From positions 1-64,000 of the forward strand of contig CANMLS010000008.1 in assembly GCA_947498785.1 (NCBI GenBank): DNA of 64,000 bases, read 5' to 3'. The notes under the pieces were generated by a model that searched no databases, was not told where the DNA came from, and saw only the letters and a list, made by a program, of their open reading frames with translations. The first letter of the stretch is position 1, and every line of letters begins with the position of its first letter. A program made the position numbers and the translations under genes. This document shows positions 50,810 through 60,204 of the stretch, in pieces. The DNA comes from an uncultured Aquimarina sp. GTDB taxonomy: Bacteria; Bacteroidota; Bacteroidia; Flavobacteriales; Flavobacteriaceae.

Positions 50810-51232
50810 TTAATTTAATTGTGTTTGATATGCAATAGCATACATTTTTAATTGCTTAATCATACTTGCCAAACCGTTTGCACGTGTTGGTGATAAATGT
50901 TCTTTTAAGCCAATTTCGTCAATAAAATCAGTATCAGCCTTAATAATTGCTGTGGGGTGTTGACCAGAAAAAACACGAATTAATATAGCGATGATACCTT
51001 TGGTTATTATAGCATCGCTATCAGCAGTAAATTCGACTTTATCATCTTTCATTTCAGCATGTACCCATACTTTACTTTGACATCCTTTAATGATATTATT
51101 TTCTGTTTTGTATTTTTCCTCAATAAGCGGAAGTGATTTTCCCAGTTCGATCATGTATTCATATCGTTGCATCCAGTCCTCAAACATACCAAACTCATCA
51201 ACAATCTCTTCCTGAATTTCTTGTATCGTCAT
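50810..51232 (-). CDS. sufE: SufE sulfur acceptor
   Basis: A 140-residue SufE, which takes persulfide sulfur from the SufS cysteine desulfurase and passes it to SufBCD. The active Cys is in I-I-K-G-C-Q-S-K-V-W (about residue 51), preceded by the alpha region W-M-Q-R-Y-E-Y-M-I-E-L-G-K. It is separated from sufS by three unrelated genes. Confidence 0.94.
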   Translation of the reverse strand: MTIQEIQEEIVDEFGMFEDWMQRYEYMIELGKSLPLIEEKYKTENNIIKGCQSKVWVHAEMKDDKVEFTADSDAIITKGIIAILIRVFSGQHPTAIIKADTDFIDEIGLKEHLSPTRANGLASMIKQLKMYAIAYQTQLN

Positions 51233-51271
51233 TCTTGCAAATTTTCAACAAAAGTACGACAAGAATCGTTG

Positions 51272-51982
51272 CTATTCAATACTTTCTGCCAATGATAGTA
51301 TAGTATTAACTAATTGTTGTATTTCTTTGGGAGGATGACCATGATCAAAGCTGTTAGAAGTATAAGTTCTGGTTGAAGAGATAATCTTTAGTTGAGCTTG
51401 TTGCGCACCATCAACAAATCGTTTTTCTGTTGGTGGACTTAATTCGTTAATCTGATCGATGTTTATAGTTTCCAAAAGAGAAAGAATGGTATTCCAGTCT
51501 TCTTTTGAGCAATTTTTGGAAGCACTATTTTTTAAGGCTCTATCCGAAGTTTTCTCAATATGATCTTTATTAATTTTGACTAGAAAAAAAGAACCTCTAG
51601 ATTGTGCCTGATATTCAATGTTTGTAATAATATCTTGGTTTGACTTAGTTTTTATTGGCAAATTATGTGCTAGAGCTGGTTTTTTTTCTTTTGATATCAT
51701 TTTAACAAAAGTATGGTGTAGTGAAGAACCGTCGGCAGGAGGGCTTTCTATTTTGTTTACTACAACTTCGATTTCATAGTCATATCCTTCTTCATATTTA
51801 AAACCATCAATAGAATCATAAAAATAAGTCCACTCATCGGCAAGATTTTCTTTATATAACATGCATTTTTGAGGTGCTACCCCTATACAGTCAACCAAAG
51901 TACTACCAATATATACTCGTTTTGTTTCCTGACAAGAAGAAAACAAAAAAAGGGTACTTAAAAAGAACATGAACTTACCCAT
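51272..51982 (-). CDS. Lipoprotein with DUF4377 domain
   Basis: A 236-residue lipoprotein (MGKFMFFLSTLFLFSSC, lipobox S-S-C-Q). Residues about 25-80 match DUF4377: V-D-C-I-G-V-A-P-Q-K-C-M-L-Y-K, W-T-Y-F-Y-D-S-I-D-G-F-K-Y-E-E-G-Y-D-Y-E-I-E-V. The rest (about 95-236) is a second module with S-R-G-S-F-F-L-V-K-I and a helical end. No enzymatic motif. It lies between M43 and sufE, in line with the SUF operon. Confidence 0.8.
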   Translation of the reverse strand: MGKFMFFLSTLFLFSSCQETKRVYIGSTLVDCIGVAPQKCMLYKENLADEWTYFYDSIDGFKYEEGYDYEIEVVVNKIESPPADGSSLHHTFVKMISKEKKPALAHNLPIKTKSNQDIITNIEYQAQSRGSFFLVKINKDHIEKTSDRALKNSASKNCSKEDWNTILSLLETINIDQINELSPPTEKRFVDGAQQAQLKIISSTRTYTSNSFDHGHPPKEIQQLVNTILSLAESIE

Positions 51983-52020
51983 ATAGATTCTTTTTTATTT
52001 AAAAATACCAAATTCGGTAT

Positions 52021-53034
52021 TTAATTAGCAACAGAGGACTTTATAAAACTTTCTCTTGGTCCTCCTTTTGCAAAAACAGCTCTCATTCTATCTTTTTGTC
52101 CTTCGGTAAACATATACATACACACATCATCTGTATAATCCATATAGTTCATAGTGATATCATTAGAATTACAGCGAATAGATGGATACGCTGGGCATCC
52201 AAAATTTGGACCATCAGAAGAAGGAGTATCTTCAACAAAATCATCTTGAGTACAGTTTCCATCACCCCAGATGTGCCTCAAATTAAGCCAATGTCCTACT
52301 TCATGTGTTGTTGTTCTTCCTTGGTCAAAGGGGGGTGAAACAAACCCTTTTGTTCCAAAAAATTGAGGAGAGATTACAATACCATCGGTTGACGCACTGT
52401 CCCCAGGAAATTGTGCATACCCCAATATGCCTCCACCAATGGGACATATCCATATATTAAGATGTGTTTCTGGAGTGATCACATCAGAACCTCCATTTGA
52501 AGAAAACTTCATTTGATCATCAGTACCCCATGAGGTTCTTGTAGAAGAAACTCTAATAATGCTATCTAATGAAAAATGAATATTAACCGCTGCGGCTATT
52601 TCTACGAATTCTTTTGGTACTTGTGAGATATCAGTATTGGTTTTGGAAAAATCTTTATTAAGAACATCAATTTGAGAATGAATCTGTTCATCGCTTATAT
52701 TTTCATTATCTGTATTATAAATAACATGAACTATTGTGGGTATAGCTATTGTATCTTTAACATTAACCCGACCAGACTTTCGAAGTTTAATAAAGGCTTC
52801 GCACTGTTTTTCAATAGCTTCCATTCTAGATCTTAACTCTGGAGTTCTAACCATATGTTTCTCGAGTACTTCCATTGTACTGCATCTGGAAATAGTTTCA
52901 TTTTGAGTCCGATCTGGTGTTTCTATTTCTTCTTGACGATCTTCTTCTTGATTTTCTTTCTTAGAGTTTATGCAACTCTCAAAAAGAATAAAAAGCATCA
53001 ATAGGACTACTGTATTTTGAATTTTATTCATCAT
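52021..53034 (-). CDS. M43 (pappalysin-type) zinc metalloprotease lipoprotein
   Basis: A 337-residue protein starting with a lipobox leader (L-F-I-L-F-E-S-C, Cys21). The zinc motif is H-E-V-G-H-W-L-N-L-R-H-I-W-G-D, i.e. HExxHxxGxxH-like with the third His in R-H-I, and the Met-turn is T-M-N-Y-M-D-Y. This is the M43 cytophagalysin/ulilysin type, calcium-dependent and usually secreted; here it is a lipoprotein without a sorting domain. A second Met codon at 53031 is an alternative start. It is inserted in the SUF gene set. Confidence 0.9.
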   Translation of the reverse strand: MMNKIQNTVVLLMLFILFESCINSKKENQEEDRQEEIETPDRTQNETISRCSTMEVLEKHMVRTPELRSRMEAIEKQCEAFIKLRKSGRVNVKDTIAIPTIVHVIYNTDNENISDEQIHSQIDVLNKDFSKTNTDISQVPKEFVEIAAAVNIHFSLDSIIRVSSTRTSWGTDDQMKFSSNGGSDVITPETHLNIWICPIGGGILGYAQFPGDSASTDGIVISPQFFGTKGFVSPPFDQGRTTTHEVGHWLNLRHIWGDGNCTQDDFVEDTPSSDGPNFGCPAYPSIRCNSNDITMNYMDYTDDVCMYMFTEGQKDRMRAVFAKGGPRESFIKSSVAN

Positions 53035-53157
53035 AACTATTTGTTTATCAAAACACTAAATCTGTAGTGTCAATTTAGTGATACAACGAAAAAGAAACAT
53101 AATTTGTTTTAATCTTTAACAAAAATTATAGGTGTTTAACAGTATTATAATTATAAA

Positions 53158-53183
53158 GAGGCAACATTAAGTAATGTTGCCTC
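53158..53183 (-). terminator. Hairpin after the beta-helix gene
   Basis: Stem GAGGCAACATTA/TAATGTTGCCTC (53158-53169 with 53172-53183) lies 33 bp past the gene stop on the minus strand. The following sequence is T- and A-rich but has no clean T run. If it works, the M43 gene and sufE need their own promoter. Confidence 0.6.
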
Positions 53184-53215
53184 CTAGAAAATTAGATTTT
53201 AAATAACTCGAATTC

Positions 53216-54334
53216 TTATTCTGTAATAGTAGAATTTGTAACACTTATATCAGTATCTGAATGTGCAGAAATCCCGGGATAAGAAGGATACCAAGAACCT
53301 CCTGTATTGTTTTGAATAGTAGACTCATTTATGATAATATTACCAGAATGGTCATTAGTAACAAAAAATATAGCCGCACCAAAATCATTAACTTGATTTT
53401 CTTCAATACGAGAACCAAGAACAGTAAGGGTCATCGTATTTCCATCATTGTATATTGCTCCGCCACTTCCTCCTCCTGGAGCTCCAGATTGACTTGGGTT
53501 TCCTCCATTTCCGATAGCAGAATTATGAGAAAAAAGACTGTTGATAATAGTCCACGAGACACCAATACTGCTAATCGCTCCACCATTTGACCCAGAATTT
53601 CCAAAACCTTCTTTCCCACCAAAAGTACTGTTAACAATAAATACAGGTTGATCATTATATTGACTAAATACTCTAATTGCGCCTCCTCCTACATCTGGTC
53701 CAAGAGGAGCACAAGTGTTATTAAAAAATCTACAGTTTACCGCTTTAAAACGTCCTCCACGAACCCAAATAGCGCCTCCTCCTTCAAATTCAGTTTCATT
53801 GGTAGAGTTTCCATTTGCAAAAGTGATATTCTGAACAGTAAGCCTGGGATGATCTTGATTTTGACAGTGATCTGTAGTCCATACTTGATTTTGGTCACAA
53901 GTATTCATGTATAGAATTCTGGTCTGGTTATTACCGCTTAGTGTAATTAGTCCTCCTCCATCAATAACAACCTCTTGATTTGCATTGTTAAATACCTTAG
54001 CAGGTTGATTTAAAGTTATGGTAACAGGCTCTGAACCACAATTAAATACAATTCTACCGCCTTTGGTTACTGCATCGATAAAAACTTGTCCTGTACAACT
54101 TTCGGGAGTCCCATCTCCAACTACTGTTGTAGGGTTAGATACATCCTCTAAGGATGCTTCTACAGGTATGGGATAATTTCCATTTGGGTTCCCTGCTGGG
54201 ATTCCATCAAAAGGATTATCAAGTGGATTAATAATAGTAACGTTTTCTGCAGAGTCATCACTACTACATGAGACTAAAATAGTAATTGAAAACAGAAGAA
54301 TACTAGACTTTAGAAAAAGAAGATTTGGTTTCAT
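53216..54334 (-). CDS. Beta-helix lipoprotein (right-handed parallel)
   Basis: A 372-residue lipoprotein (lipobox I-L-V-S-C-S-S-D-D, with the surface-type acidic run). Residues about 80-365 consist of short repeats with Asn ladders and Gly turns (E-V-V-I-D-G-G-G-L-I-T-L, L-T-V-Q-N-I-T-F-A-N-G-N, F-K-A-V-N-C-R-F-F-N-N, F-I-V-N-S-T-F-G-G, G-G-A-I-S-S), typical of a pectate-lyase-like right-handed beta helix. Such folds bind or cleave polysaccharides, but no catalytic residues can be assigned. It ends abruptly at N-S-T-I-T-E, with no C-terminal domain. Confidence 0.83.
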   Translation of the reverse strand: MKPNLLFLKSSILLFSITILVSCSSDDSAENVTIINPLDNPFDGIPAGNPNGNYPIPVEASLEDVSNPTTVVGDGTPESCTGQVFIDAVTKGGRIVFNCGSEPVTITLNQPAKVFNNANQEVVIDGGGLITLSGNNQTRILYMNTCDQNQVWTTDHCQNQDHPRLTVQNITFANGNSTNETEFEGGGAIWVRGGRFKAVNCRFFNNTCAPLGPDVGGGAIRVFSQYNDQPVFIVNSTFGGKEGFGNSGSNGGAISSIGVSWTIINSLFSHNSAIGNGGNPSQSGAPGGGSGGAIYNDGNTMTLTVLGSRIEENQVNDFGAAIFFVTNDHSGNIIINESTIQNNTGGSWYPSYPGISAHSDTDISVTNSTITE

Positions 54335-54458
54335 ATTTAATGAGGGTAGGTTAAATTATAGAACTTAAAAACGTATTCCGGTTATAGTTTATTGTTTATT
54401 TACATAGATTGCGAGCGGTTAAATAAAGTTTTTGTTATGGTATTTCAAAAAACTTTAT

Positions 54459-55673
54459 TTAAGAAAGCATGATCTGTGCTTTCTTGACTGCTTCTACTAA
54501 GCCATCTATCTCTTCTTTGGTATTATAGAATGAAAAAGAAGCTCTTATCGTTCCTGGGATTTTATAAAAATCCATAATAGGTTGTGCGCAGTGATGCCCT
54601 GTGCGAACAGCGATTCCTAATTTATCAACAATAGAACCAACATCATAAGGATGAATGTTTTCTAGATTGAAGGAGATTACAGATGTTTTATTTTTAGATG
54701 TTCCATAGATTTTTAACCCTTGGATTTCTAACAATTTTTGAGTTCCGTATTGCAATAACTCTTTCTCATGAGTAGCAATATTTTCAAATCCAATGCTATT
54801 CATATAGTCAAGAGCTATACCAAAGGCAATTCCTCCACAAATATTAGGAGTTCCTGCTTCAAACTTATGAGGAAGTCCAGCGTATGTAGTTTTTTCAAAA
54901 GTTACTTGATCTATCATTTCACCACCACCTTGATAGGGAGGGAGTTTGTTGAGCCAATCTTCTTTACCATATAATAAACCTACACCAGTTGGTCCACAAA
55001 GCTTATGGGCAGAAGCGACATAAAAATCGACATCCAGTGCGAGAACATCTGGTTTGATATGAGGGCAAGATTGCGCTCCATCGATCAACACAGCTGCTCC
55101 AACTTCATGTGCTTTTTTAATGATTTCTTCAATAGGATTTATTGTTCCTAAAGCATTAGAAATATGATTGGTAAAAACAAGTTTGGTTTTTTTAGAAATC
55201 AATTGATGATATACATCCATTACCAACTCTCCTTCTTCATTCATAGGAATTACTTTAAGAACAGCACCAGTCCGTTCACAAAGCATTTGCCAAGGCACAA
55301 TATTAGAATGGTGTTCTAAAGCAGATACAATAATTTCATCTCCTTTAGAAAGAAGATGAGTAAAGCCAGTAGCTACAATATTGATACTATGCGTAGTTCC
55401 TGAAGTTAGAATAATCTCATGAGCATGTTTTGCATTAAAATGCGTTTGTACTTTTTTACGAGCAATTTCATACGCATTTGTAGCTTCCTGAGATAAAGTA
55501 TGAACTCCGCGGTGAATATTAGCATTATAGGTGCTATAATAATCAACAATAGCATCAATAACTATTTGTGGCGTTTGAGAAGTAGCTGCGTTATCAAAAT
55601 ATACCAAAGGTTTCCCATTTACTTGTCTTGAAAGTATTGGAAAATCTTGTCGTATTTTATGTACATTTAGCAT
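54459..55673 (-). CDS. sufS: Cysteine desulfurase SufS
   Basis: A 404-residue PLP enzyme that extracts sulfur from cysteine for Fe-S assembly. The start MLNVHKIRQDFPILSRQVNGKPLVYFDNAATSQ, PLP-Lys in S-A-H-K-L-C-G-P-T-G-V-G and the active Cys in R-T-G-H-H-C-A-Q-P identify the SufS/group II type. The frame extends 11 codons upstream, but the ATG at 55673 gives the conserved start. It lies after sufD, with an oppositely oriented serine hydrolase between. Confidence 0.96.
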   Translation of the reverse strand: MLNVHKIRQDFPILSRQVNGKPLVYFDNAATSQTPQIVIDAIVDYYSTYNANIHRGVHTLSQEATNAYEIARKKVQTHFNAKHAHEIILTSGTTHSINIVATGFTHLLSKGDEIIVSALEHHSNIVPWQMLCERTGAVLKVIPMNEEGELVMDVYHQLISKKTKLVFTNHISNALGTINPIEEIIKKAHEVGAAVLIDGAQSCPHIKPDVLALDVDFYVASAHKLCGPTGVGLLYGKEDWLNKLPPYQGGGEMIDQVTFEKTTYAGLPHKFEAGTPNICGGIAFGIALDYMNSIGFENIATHEKELLQYGTQKLLEIQGLKIYGTSKNKTSVISFNLENIHPYDVGSIVDKLGIAVRTGHHCAQPIMDFYKIPGTIRASFSFYNTKEEIDGLVEAVKKAQIMLS

Positions 55674-55769
55674 AGCAATTTGTTTTTGCAAAAATACTAA
55701 TACCAAATATTATATGTACGTTTTCTAGGCAGGATTGTTTATTTTTAGATGGATTTAACCCTTTTATAG

Positions 55770-57122
55770 ATGAAGCGATTTAAAAAAATTATTGGTATTG
55801 TATTTTTTATTGTATTTGTGGGTGTTTGCTGCTTAGTTATTCTGAATTACCCAAAACTTGAAATCATTTCAGGATTTTCTGCAAAAAACATGAGTTCGTC
55901 GGTTTTTATTGGGCATAGAAGTCTTGAGTATACTGATAAAACCGATCATGATGTTCCTAATGTGAGGTTAGCTACAGATAATGTAGATGTGGATAAGAAG
56001 TACGCTATCGCAAATGTATATGGATTTAAAGAGCGAAAGGCGATTTATCGCGAAGGGTTGGGGAGTGTTTTAATTGATGATGAGTTTGATGAAAATAAAC
56101 CATTTTTAATTCCAAATAGAACGATTGTAAAAACGAATTTGGAATATCCATACGGAAACCTACCACAAAAAGATACGGTATTTGAAAATATAGATTATGA
56201 TAAAATAAGTCGAACTGTTGCTTCTATTTTTGACTCTAATGGAGAAAACACAAAAAAAACGAGAGCAGTTCTTATACTTTATAAAGATCAGATTATTGCA
56301 GAACGATATATAGATGGTTTTGATAAAAATTCGATGGTATTAGGTTGGTCTATGACCAAAAGTATTCTTAGCACGATGTATGGTGTTTTACAAAAACAAG
56401 GCAAAATAAACATCAATGATAAAGCACCTGTTGATGAATGGCAAAATGATGAAAGAAAAGAAATTACGATAAACAATTTACTACAAATGAATAGTGGTCT
56501 AGAATGGGATGAGGATTATGGTTCTATTTCTGATATTACAAAAATGTTATATCTGGATAGAGATATGACTATCGCTCAGATTCATAAAAAGGCAATACAC
56601 AAGCCTAATGAGAATTGGTATTATTCTTCGGGGACTTCTAATTTACTATCAGGAATTCTTAGGAAACAGTTTAACACACATCAAGAATATCTGGATTTCC
56701 CTTATCGTGAGTTTATTGATAAAATTGGAATGCATTCTATGCTTATAGAAACTGATATGGCGGGTAATTTTGTTGGGTCTTCTTATGCTTGGGCAACAAT
56801 AAGAGATTGGGGTAAGTTTGGATTGCTGTATCTGAATAGAGGAAACTGGAATGGGGCAAAAATTTTTGATCCGTCTTGGGTTGATTATGTGACTACTCCC
56901 AGTCCAACTTCAGAAGGGGATTATGGAGGGCATTTTTGGTTAAATGCTGGCGGTTTTTATCCAGATGCACCTAGAGATATGTTTTCTGCTAATGGATACC
57001 AAGGGCAACGTGTATTTATTATTCCCTCTAAAAATCTGGTAATTGTACGATTTGGACTTATTGGAGATGTTGGGGTAGATTTTAATACCTTTCTAAAAAA
57101 TATGGTTGATGCGGTAGAATAA
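55770..57122 (+). CDS. Serine hydrolase (beta-lactamase class C fold)
   Basis: A 450-residue enzyme with one N-terminal membrane anchor (I-I-G-I-V-F-F-I-V-F-V-G-V-C-C-L-V-I, about 7-27) and a DD-peptidase/beta-lactamase-related domain from about 145. The catalytic S-x-x-K is S-M-T-K-S-I-L and the Tyr motif Y-S-S-G-T-S-N. It is encoded on the plus strand, against all its SUF neighbours, and a 48-base palindrome lies at its end. The substrate could be a peptide, an ester or peptidoglycan. It interrupts the SUF set between sufD and sufS. Confidence 0.88.
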   Translation: MKRFKKIIGIVFFIVFVGVCCLVILNYPKLEIISGFSAKNMSSSVFIGHRSLEYTDKTDHDVPNVRLATDNVDVDKKYAIANVYGFKERKAIYREGLGSVLIDDEFDENKPFLIPNRTIVKTNLEYPYGNLPQKDTVFENIDYDKISRTVASIFDSNGENTKKTRAVLILYKDQIIAERYIDGFDKNSMVLGWSMTKSILSTMYGVLQKQGKININDKAPVDEWQNDERKEITINNLLQMNSGLEWDEDYGSISDITKMLYLDRDMTIAQIHKKAIHKPNENWYYSSGTSNLLSGILRKQFNTHQEYLDFPYREFIDKIGMHSMLIETDMAGNFVGSSYAWATIRDWGKFGLLYLNRGNWNGAKIFDPSWVDYVTTPSPTSEGDYGGHFWLNAGGFYPDAPRDMFSANGYQGQRVFIIPSKNLVIVRFGLIGDVGVDFNTFLKNMVDAVE

Positions 57123-57133
57123 AACTAGTGTAA

Positions 57134-57181
57134 AAATAACAAAGCCAAATCTAAATCGATTTAGATTTGGCTTTGTTATTT
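57134..57181. terminator. 48-base perfect palindrome, bidirectional terminator
   Basis: A perfect palindrome over 48 bases (centre between 57157 and 57158) with no loop. It lies 12 bp past the serine hydrolase stop and 16 bp past the sufD end, so it can end both convergent genes. If it acts on the sufD side, sufS must be expressed from elsewhere. Confidence 0.85.
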
Positions 57182-57196
57182 ATTAAAATATTTAGT

Positions 57197-58510
57197 TTAT
57201 AAATCAAAACCAATACTAACATTTAATTTGTTAGCAATCAGCTTATTAATTCGGGTTTTGAGTTGTGGTATTTTTACACTTTCTAAAACGTTATTTGCAA
57301 AAGCATACATTAATAAGGCTTTGGCTTCTTTTTCTCCGATACCTCTTGATCTCATGTAAAATAGTGCATTATCATCTAATTGACCAATTGTACATCCATG
57401 AGAACATTTTACATCATCTGCAAAAATCTCTAATTGAGGTTTAGAATTGATTGTAGCTCTATCACTTAACAGGATATTGTTGTTAGATTGGAAGGCATTT
57501 GTTTTTTGAGCTTCCTTGTTTACGATGATTTTTCCATTAAAAACACCTGTAGCTTTTTCATCAAAAATGCCTTTATAATCTTGATGACTCTCACAGTTAG
57601 GTTCGGTATGATGTACCAACGTATTGTGGTCTATATGTTGTTTACCCTCGACAATTGTTATCCCATTAAGAACAGAATCAATACCTTCACCTTTTTGATA
57701 AAAATTAAGGTTGTTTCTGGTTATATTTCCTCCAAAAGCAAAAGTATGTACTGATGCCAAACTTTGTGATTCCTGATCTATAAAAGTATTATCGATTAAA
57801 GAAGCATTTTGGTTATCATTTTGGATTTTATAATAATCAACCACAGCTCTTTTATCCACAAAAATTTCGGTTACAGAATTTGTAAGGACAGGATTGTCAG
57901 TTAAACTTTGGTGACGCTCAATAATCTGAACATGAGAATTTTCTTCAACTATAATCAGGTTACGAGGTTGCAACATTTGTGCAGATTCTTTTCCTGTAGA
58001 AAAATGTATAATCTGTATAGGTTTGTCTGCTAATTTATTTTTAGGGATATAAATATAAGCACCTTCTCTTGAAAATGCTGTGTTCAATGAAGTAAGACCA
58101 TCCTGATGAGCTATTTTGTTGAAATAGTTGTCAATGATAGGCTTATACTTGTCATGTGTTAATGCCGAAGACATTAAACAAACATCAATTTTTTCGTGAG
58201 TAGTTTCTGATAAATGAGAAGAATATTTACCATCTATAAATACGATTTTATAGGTGTCTAGATCATGAATAAAATACTTTTTTACATCCTTGAAGTCCAA
58301 GGCGTTTTCTTCCTTTGGAAAAATACTATAATCATGTTTTAAAATAGTATTTAACGAAGTGTATTTCCAGGCCTCTTCTTTTTTGGTAGGAAATCCTTTT
58401 TCTTCAAAAACTTTGATAGCTTGGCTTCTAATATCATGAACAGGAGCATCTACATCTACTGTGTTTTCAAAAGCCAAAAAGGAAGACACTAATTTTTCTT
58501 TCAACTCCAT
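57197..58510 (-). CDS. sufD: Fe-S scaffold subunit SufD
   Basis: A 437-residue SufD, the partner of SufB in the SufBCD scaffold. The beta-helical core and the family end (D-D-V-K-C-S-H-G-C-T-I-G-Q-L-D-D-N-A-L-F-Y-M-R-S-R-G-I, near 365-391) are clear. It begins MELKEKLVSSFLAFE and ends L-N-V-S-I-G-F-D-L. It follows sufC by 4 bp and is the last gene before the palindrome. Confidence 0.95.
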   Translation of the reverse strand: MELKEKLVSSFLAFENTVDVDAPVHDIRSQAIKVFEEKGFPTKKEEAWKYTSLNTILKHDYSIFPKEENALDFKDVKKYFIHDLDTYKIVFIDGKYSSHLSETTHEKIDVCLMSSALTHDKYKPIIDNYFNKIAHQDGLTSLNTAFSREGAYIYIPKNKLADKPIQIIHFSTGKESAQMLQPRNLIIVEENSHVQIIERHQSLTDNPVLTNSVTEIFVDKRAVVDYYKIQNDNQNASLIDNTFIDQESQSLASVHTFAFGGNITRNNLNFYQKGEGIDSVLNGITIVEGKQHIDHNTLVHHTEPNCESHQDYKGIFDEKATGVFNGKIIVNKEAQKTNAFQSNNNILLSDRATINSKPQLEIFADDVKCSHGCTIGQLDDNALFYMRSRGIGEKEAKALLMYAFANNVLESVKIPQLKTRINKLIANKLNVSIGFDL

Positions 58511-58514
58511 AGCA

Positions 58515-59270
58515 CTATATATTTATTTCTTCCTTAATCCAGTCATATCCTTTTTCTTCTAATTCTAAAGCTAATTCTTTAGTCCCAGACTTTACAATCT
58601 TACCATCATATAGTACATGGACAAAATCTGGAACAATATAGTCAAGTAAGCGTTGATAGTGAGTTATAACGACAATAGCATTTTCCTTACTTTTTAGTTT
58701 ATTAACTCCATTAGCTACAATACGTAATGCATCGATATCAAGTCCAGAATCAGTTTCATCAAGGATAGCTAATTTTGGTTCCATCATTGCCATTTGAAAG
58801 ATTTCATTACGCTTTTTTTCTCCACCAGAAAACCCTTCATTAAGCGATCGAGATAAGAATTTTCGATCGATCTCTAGTAATTCAGATTTTTCACGAATTT
58901 TTTTAAGCATATCCTTTGCAGGCATTTCTTCCAACCCCTGTGCTTTTCTAGTTTCATTAATGGCAGTTTTCATGAAATTAGTAACAGTAACTCCAGGAAT
59001 TTCTACAGGGTATTGAAAGGATAGAAAAACGCCATTATGTGCTCGTTCTTCTGCTGCTAATTCATCTATATCCTCTCCTTCCAGAAGAATTTCTCCTCCA
59101 GTCACTTCATATTCTTCTTTTCCTGCTATTATATTAGCCAAGGTACTTTTTCCTGCACCATTAGGTCCCATAATAGCATGTATTTCTCCTGCTTTAACAT
59201 CTAGGTTCAGACCTTTTAAAATTTCTTTTCCTTCAACACTTGCGTGTAAATCTTTAATTTTCAGCATCAT
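58515..59270 (-). CDS. sufC: Fe-S assembly ATPase SufC
   Basis: A 251-residue ABC-type ATPase of the SufBCD complex. Walker A is G-P-N-G-A-G-K-S-T, the signature is E-G-F-S-G-G-E-K-K-R-N-E, Walker B is L-A-I-L-D-E-T-D-S-G-L-D-I-D-A-L-R and the His loop I-T-H-Y. It begins MLKIKDLHASVEGKEILK, with a second Met immediately upstream (the first codon is ATG, the second ATG). It lies 3 bp after the MBL-fold lipoprotein gene. Confidence 0.96.
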   Translation of the reverse strand: MMLKIKDLHASVEGKEILKGLNLDVKAGEIHAIMGPNGAGKSTLANIIAGKEEYEVTGGEILLEGEDIDELAAEERAHNGVFLSFQYPVEIPGVTVTNFMKTAINETRKAQGLEEMPAKDMLKKIREKSELLEIDRKFLSRSLNEGFSGGEKKRNEIFQMAMMEPKLAILDETDSGLDIDALRIVANGVNKLKSKENAIVVITHYQRLLDYIVPDFVHVLYDGKIVKSGTKELALELEEKGYDWIKEEINI

Positions 59271-59273
59271 CTC

Positions 59274-60152
59274 TTAATTTAAATATTTAGGTGCTTTTGG
59301 CAATTTATTAAAATCTTCTTTTTGGTGTTGTATATATACCTTTGCATTTTTTTCTGTGGCAAAAGCTTCAAATTTGTCCATGCTTTTTAGAGTTTGGTCT
59401 ACATCAAAATTGAAGATTGGCATTCTACGATGTTCTCTGTTTTCGTACATATGGTACAAATCCCCTGTTAGCAATAGTGGACCATGATTTATCAGATCAA
59501 GATACAAAACCTGATGACCAGGAGAATGTCCTGGCATAGATTTGATTACCACGCTTCCATCACCGAAAACGTCAAAATCACCATTAAGTTTTTTGATGTT
59601 TGTTAGCTCTTTAATAGCATTATAATTATCGGTGTTTTTTTCCTGACTGGTTAGACTAGTAATAGAATCATACTCTACCTCTTGTACTAACCATGTAGAA
59701 TTCTTAAAAACATTGGCATGGCCAGTATGATCAAAATGAGAATGAGATAATGCGATATATTTGATATCTTCTACACGAATTCCTATAGATTTTAACTGAT
59801 TTACCACAGAATCTTTTCGAGACACTGTAAAAGCACCACTTGGATCTGTAAAAGGCTCAGGTAAATTAACCAACATTTCTGGAAGCCCAGCATCCCACAT
59901 CAAGTTACCTTTGGGATGACTAATTACATAAAAGGCATCAGCAAATTCTTTGGTCTGACCATGATAGGTAGTATCTTGTGAAAAAAGCTCTAAATTATTA
60001 GCTAATACAGATCCTCCATCAAAGGTATAAAGTTTTATATCGGCTTTTTTAATTTCTTCAGCAACAATTGTGGTATCAGATTTTTCTTTTTTGGTTTTTT
60101 TGCAAGCAAAAATTACAAAGGCGAGAAATAGTAAGGATATATATTTTTTCAC
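59274..60152 (-). CDS. Lactonase-like MBL-fold lipoprotein within the SUF operon
   Basis: A 292-residue lipoprotein starting with GTG (VKKYISLLFLAFVIFAC, lipobox F-A-C). The MBL motif is A-L-S-H-S-H-F-D-H-T-G-H (HxHxDH), with later ligands in S-M-P-G-H-S-P-G-H and L-L-T-G-D-L-Y. The order of elements, starting with Y-T-F-D-G-G-S and W-D-A-G-L-P, resembles AiiA-type N-acyl homoserine lactonases. The frame is open 48 codons further upstream over the end of the previous gene, and that extra part looks unlike coding. Location and fold suggest a periplasm-facing hydrolase. The role in the SUF operon is unknown. Confidence 0.85.
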   Translation of the reverse strand: MKKYISLLFLAFVIFACKKTKKEKSDTTIVAEEIKKADIKLYTFDGGSVLANNLELFSQDTTYHGQTKEFADAFYVISHPKGNLMWDAGLPEMLVNLPEPFTDPSGAFTVSRKDSVVNQLKSIGIRVEDIKYIALSHSHFDHTGHANVFKNSTWLVQEVEYDSITSLTSQEKNTDNYNAIKELTNIKKLNGDFDVFGDGSVVIKSMPGHSPGHQVLYLDLINHGPLLLTGDLYHMYENREHRRMPIFNFDVDQTLKSMDKFEAFATEKNAKVYIQHQKEDFNKLPKAPKYLN

Positions 60153-60204
60153 TTTATTATAATTAGTAATATTTTTTCCTTTTTTAGGGGAATAACATTT
60201 TGTT

